Source: Flavobacteriaceae bacterium UBA3078 (lineage in GTDB: Bacteria; Bacteroidota; Bacteroidia; Flavobacteriales; Flavobacteriaceae). From it: a stretch of 6,446 bases of DNA. The first letter of the stretch is position 1. Every line of letters starts with the position of its first letter. The stretch lies in NCBI GenBank assembly GCA_002366675.1, contig DFBO01000004.1, forward strand, positions 1 to 6,446, read 5' to 3'. The position numbers and the translations under genes were made by a program. Under the pieces are notes generated by a model. It was not told the DNA's origin, did not search any database, and saw only the letters and a list, made by a program, of their open reading frames with translations. Below, piece after piece: positions 6,044 through 6,446 of the stretch.

Positions 6044-6446
6044 CTAGCTTCCCATAGCTAATTGGAGGGCAAGGCGCCAATCGGGAAGGGGTAATCCGAA
6101 TGTTCCCTCAAACTTATCACAGGATAATGTGGAGAGAAGAGGTCTTTCAGCTGCTGTGTCAAAGTCACTTGACGAGGCGGGGAGAAGGGTATTTGTAATC
6201 TGGGTGTCTTTGTCAGGATCCTGTTCTAGAATGGACTTTGCCCACTCAAACCGGCTGCACGATCCATCTCCGGATAAATGATACAGGCCAGTCCGTTCAG
6301 CCATGTAGCTAATCGGGTTATATTTCCCTTGTGCAATTAACTGAGCGGATGCTTCAGCTAACGTTCTAGCCCATGTGGGTGTTGAGATCTGGTCATCAAC
6401 AATGTGTAGTGTTTCACGTTCGCGTGCCCATTTAAGGACTTTTGTC
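6044..6446 (-). CDS. rmlD: dTDP-4-dehydrorhamnose reductase, C-terminal part (5' end beyond right edge)
   Basis: The 133 visible codons, reading from base 6445, are the C-terminal 45 percent or so of RmlD (RfbD), an NADPH-dependent reductase of the extended SDR family. It makes dTDP-L-rhamnose from dTDP-4-dehydro-6-deoxy-L-mannose in the cytoplasm. The identifying segments are HIVDDQISTPTWARTLAE (visible residues 14-31), the substrate-domain motif around the conserved DDQ..(S/T)PT; GLYHLSGDGSCSRFEWAK (53-70), where GxYHLSG is characteristic; RPLLSTLSCDKFEGTFG (101-117), the family's RP..S.L...K segment; and LPDWRLAL (120-127) close to the end. An internal Met at 6304-6302 is not the start, because conserved sequence continues upstream of it. 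The family is usually about 280-300 residues. The gene is richer in G+C than the genes to its left. The stop is TAG at 6046-6044, and no terminator follows. Its place suggests that the glycan built by the neighbouring enzymes contains rhamnose. Confidence 0.95.
   Translation of the reverse strand, partial: TKVLKWARERETLHIVDDQISTPTWARTLAEASAQLIAQGKYNPISYMAERTGLYHLSGDGSCSRFEWAKSILEQDPDKDTQITNTLLPASSSDFDTAAERPLLSTLSCDKFEGTFGLPLPDWRLALQLAMGS

Overview
The window is a stretch of a surface-polysaccharide (O-antigen or capsule type) biosynthesis cluster. Every supportable gene lies on the minus strand, so transcription runs from the right edge to the left. In that order it holds: the C-terminal part of rmlD/rfbD (the last step of dTDP-L-rhamnose synthesis), a degraded gene remnant, two GT-B (GT4-like) glycosyltransferases that overlap by 4 bases, two GT-A (GT2) glycosyltransferases, a second degraded remnant, and the start of a further gene whose N-terminal repeat module closely matches that of the 537-residue GT-B enzyme.

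The genes fit one pathway. RmlD supplies dTDP-L-rhamnose. The four complete glycosyltransferases would add sugars one at a time to a lipid-linked glycan on the cytoplasmic face of the inner membrane, and the truncated left-hand gene probably encodes another such enzyme. Their donors and linkages cannot be read from the sequence. No polymerase, flippase or chain-length gene is in view.

Composition is uneven. The rmlD end is clearly richer in G+C (31 of 60 bases at 6061-6120) than the glycosyltransferase block (13 of 60 at 1321-1380, hand counts). The two GT-B genes have good Shine-Dalgarno sequences, but the two GT2 genes and the left partial gene have none that I can see. Together with the two remnants, this suggests a cluster assembled and reshuffled by horizontal exchange.

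The host cannot be named with confidence. It is a bacterium. The wording of the RmlD C-terminus and the FD..YYL...PDV repeats remind me of Chloroflexota (Anaerolineae) polysaccharide clusters, but that is recollection only. I found no RNA gene, CRISPR array, insertion sequence or phage element. The most interesting features are the shared repeat module, the coiled-coil plus SKSW..(T/N)P(L/F)R tail that recurs in a broken gene, and the two remnants. None of these amounts to a clearly new system.
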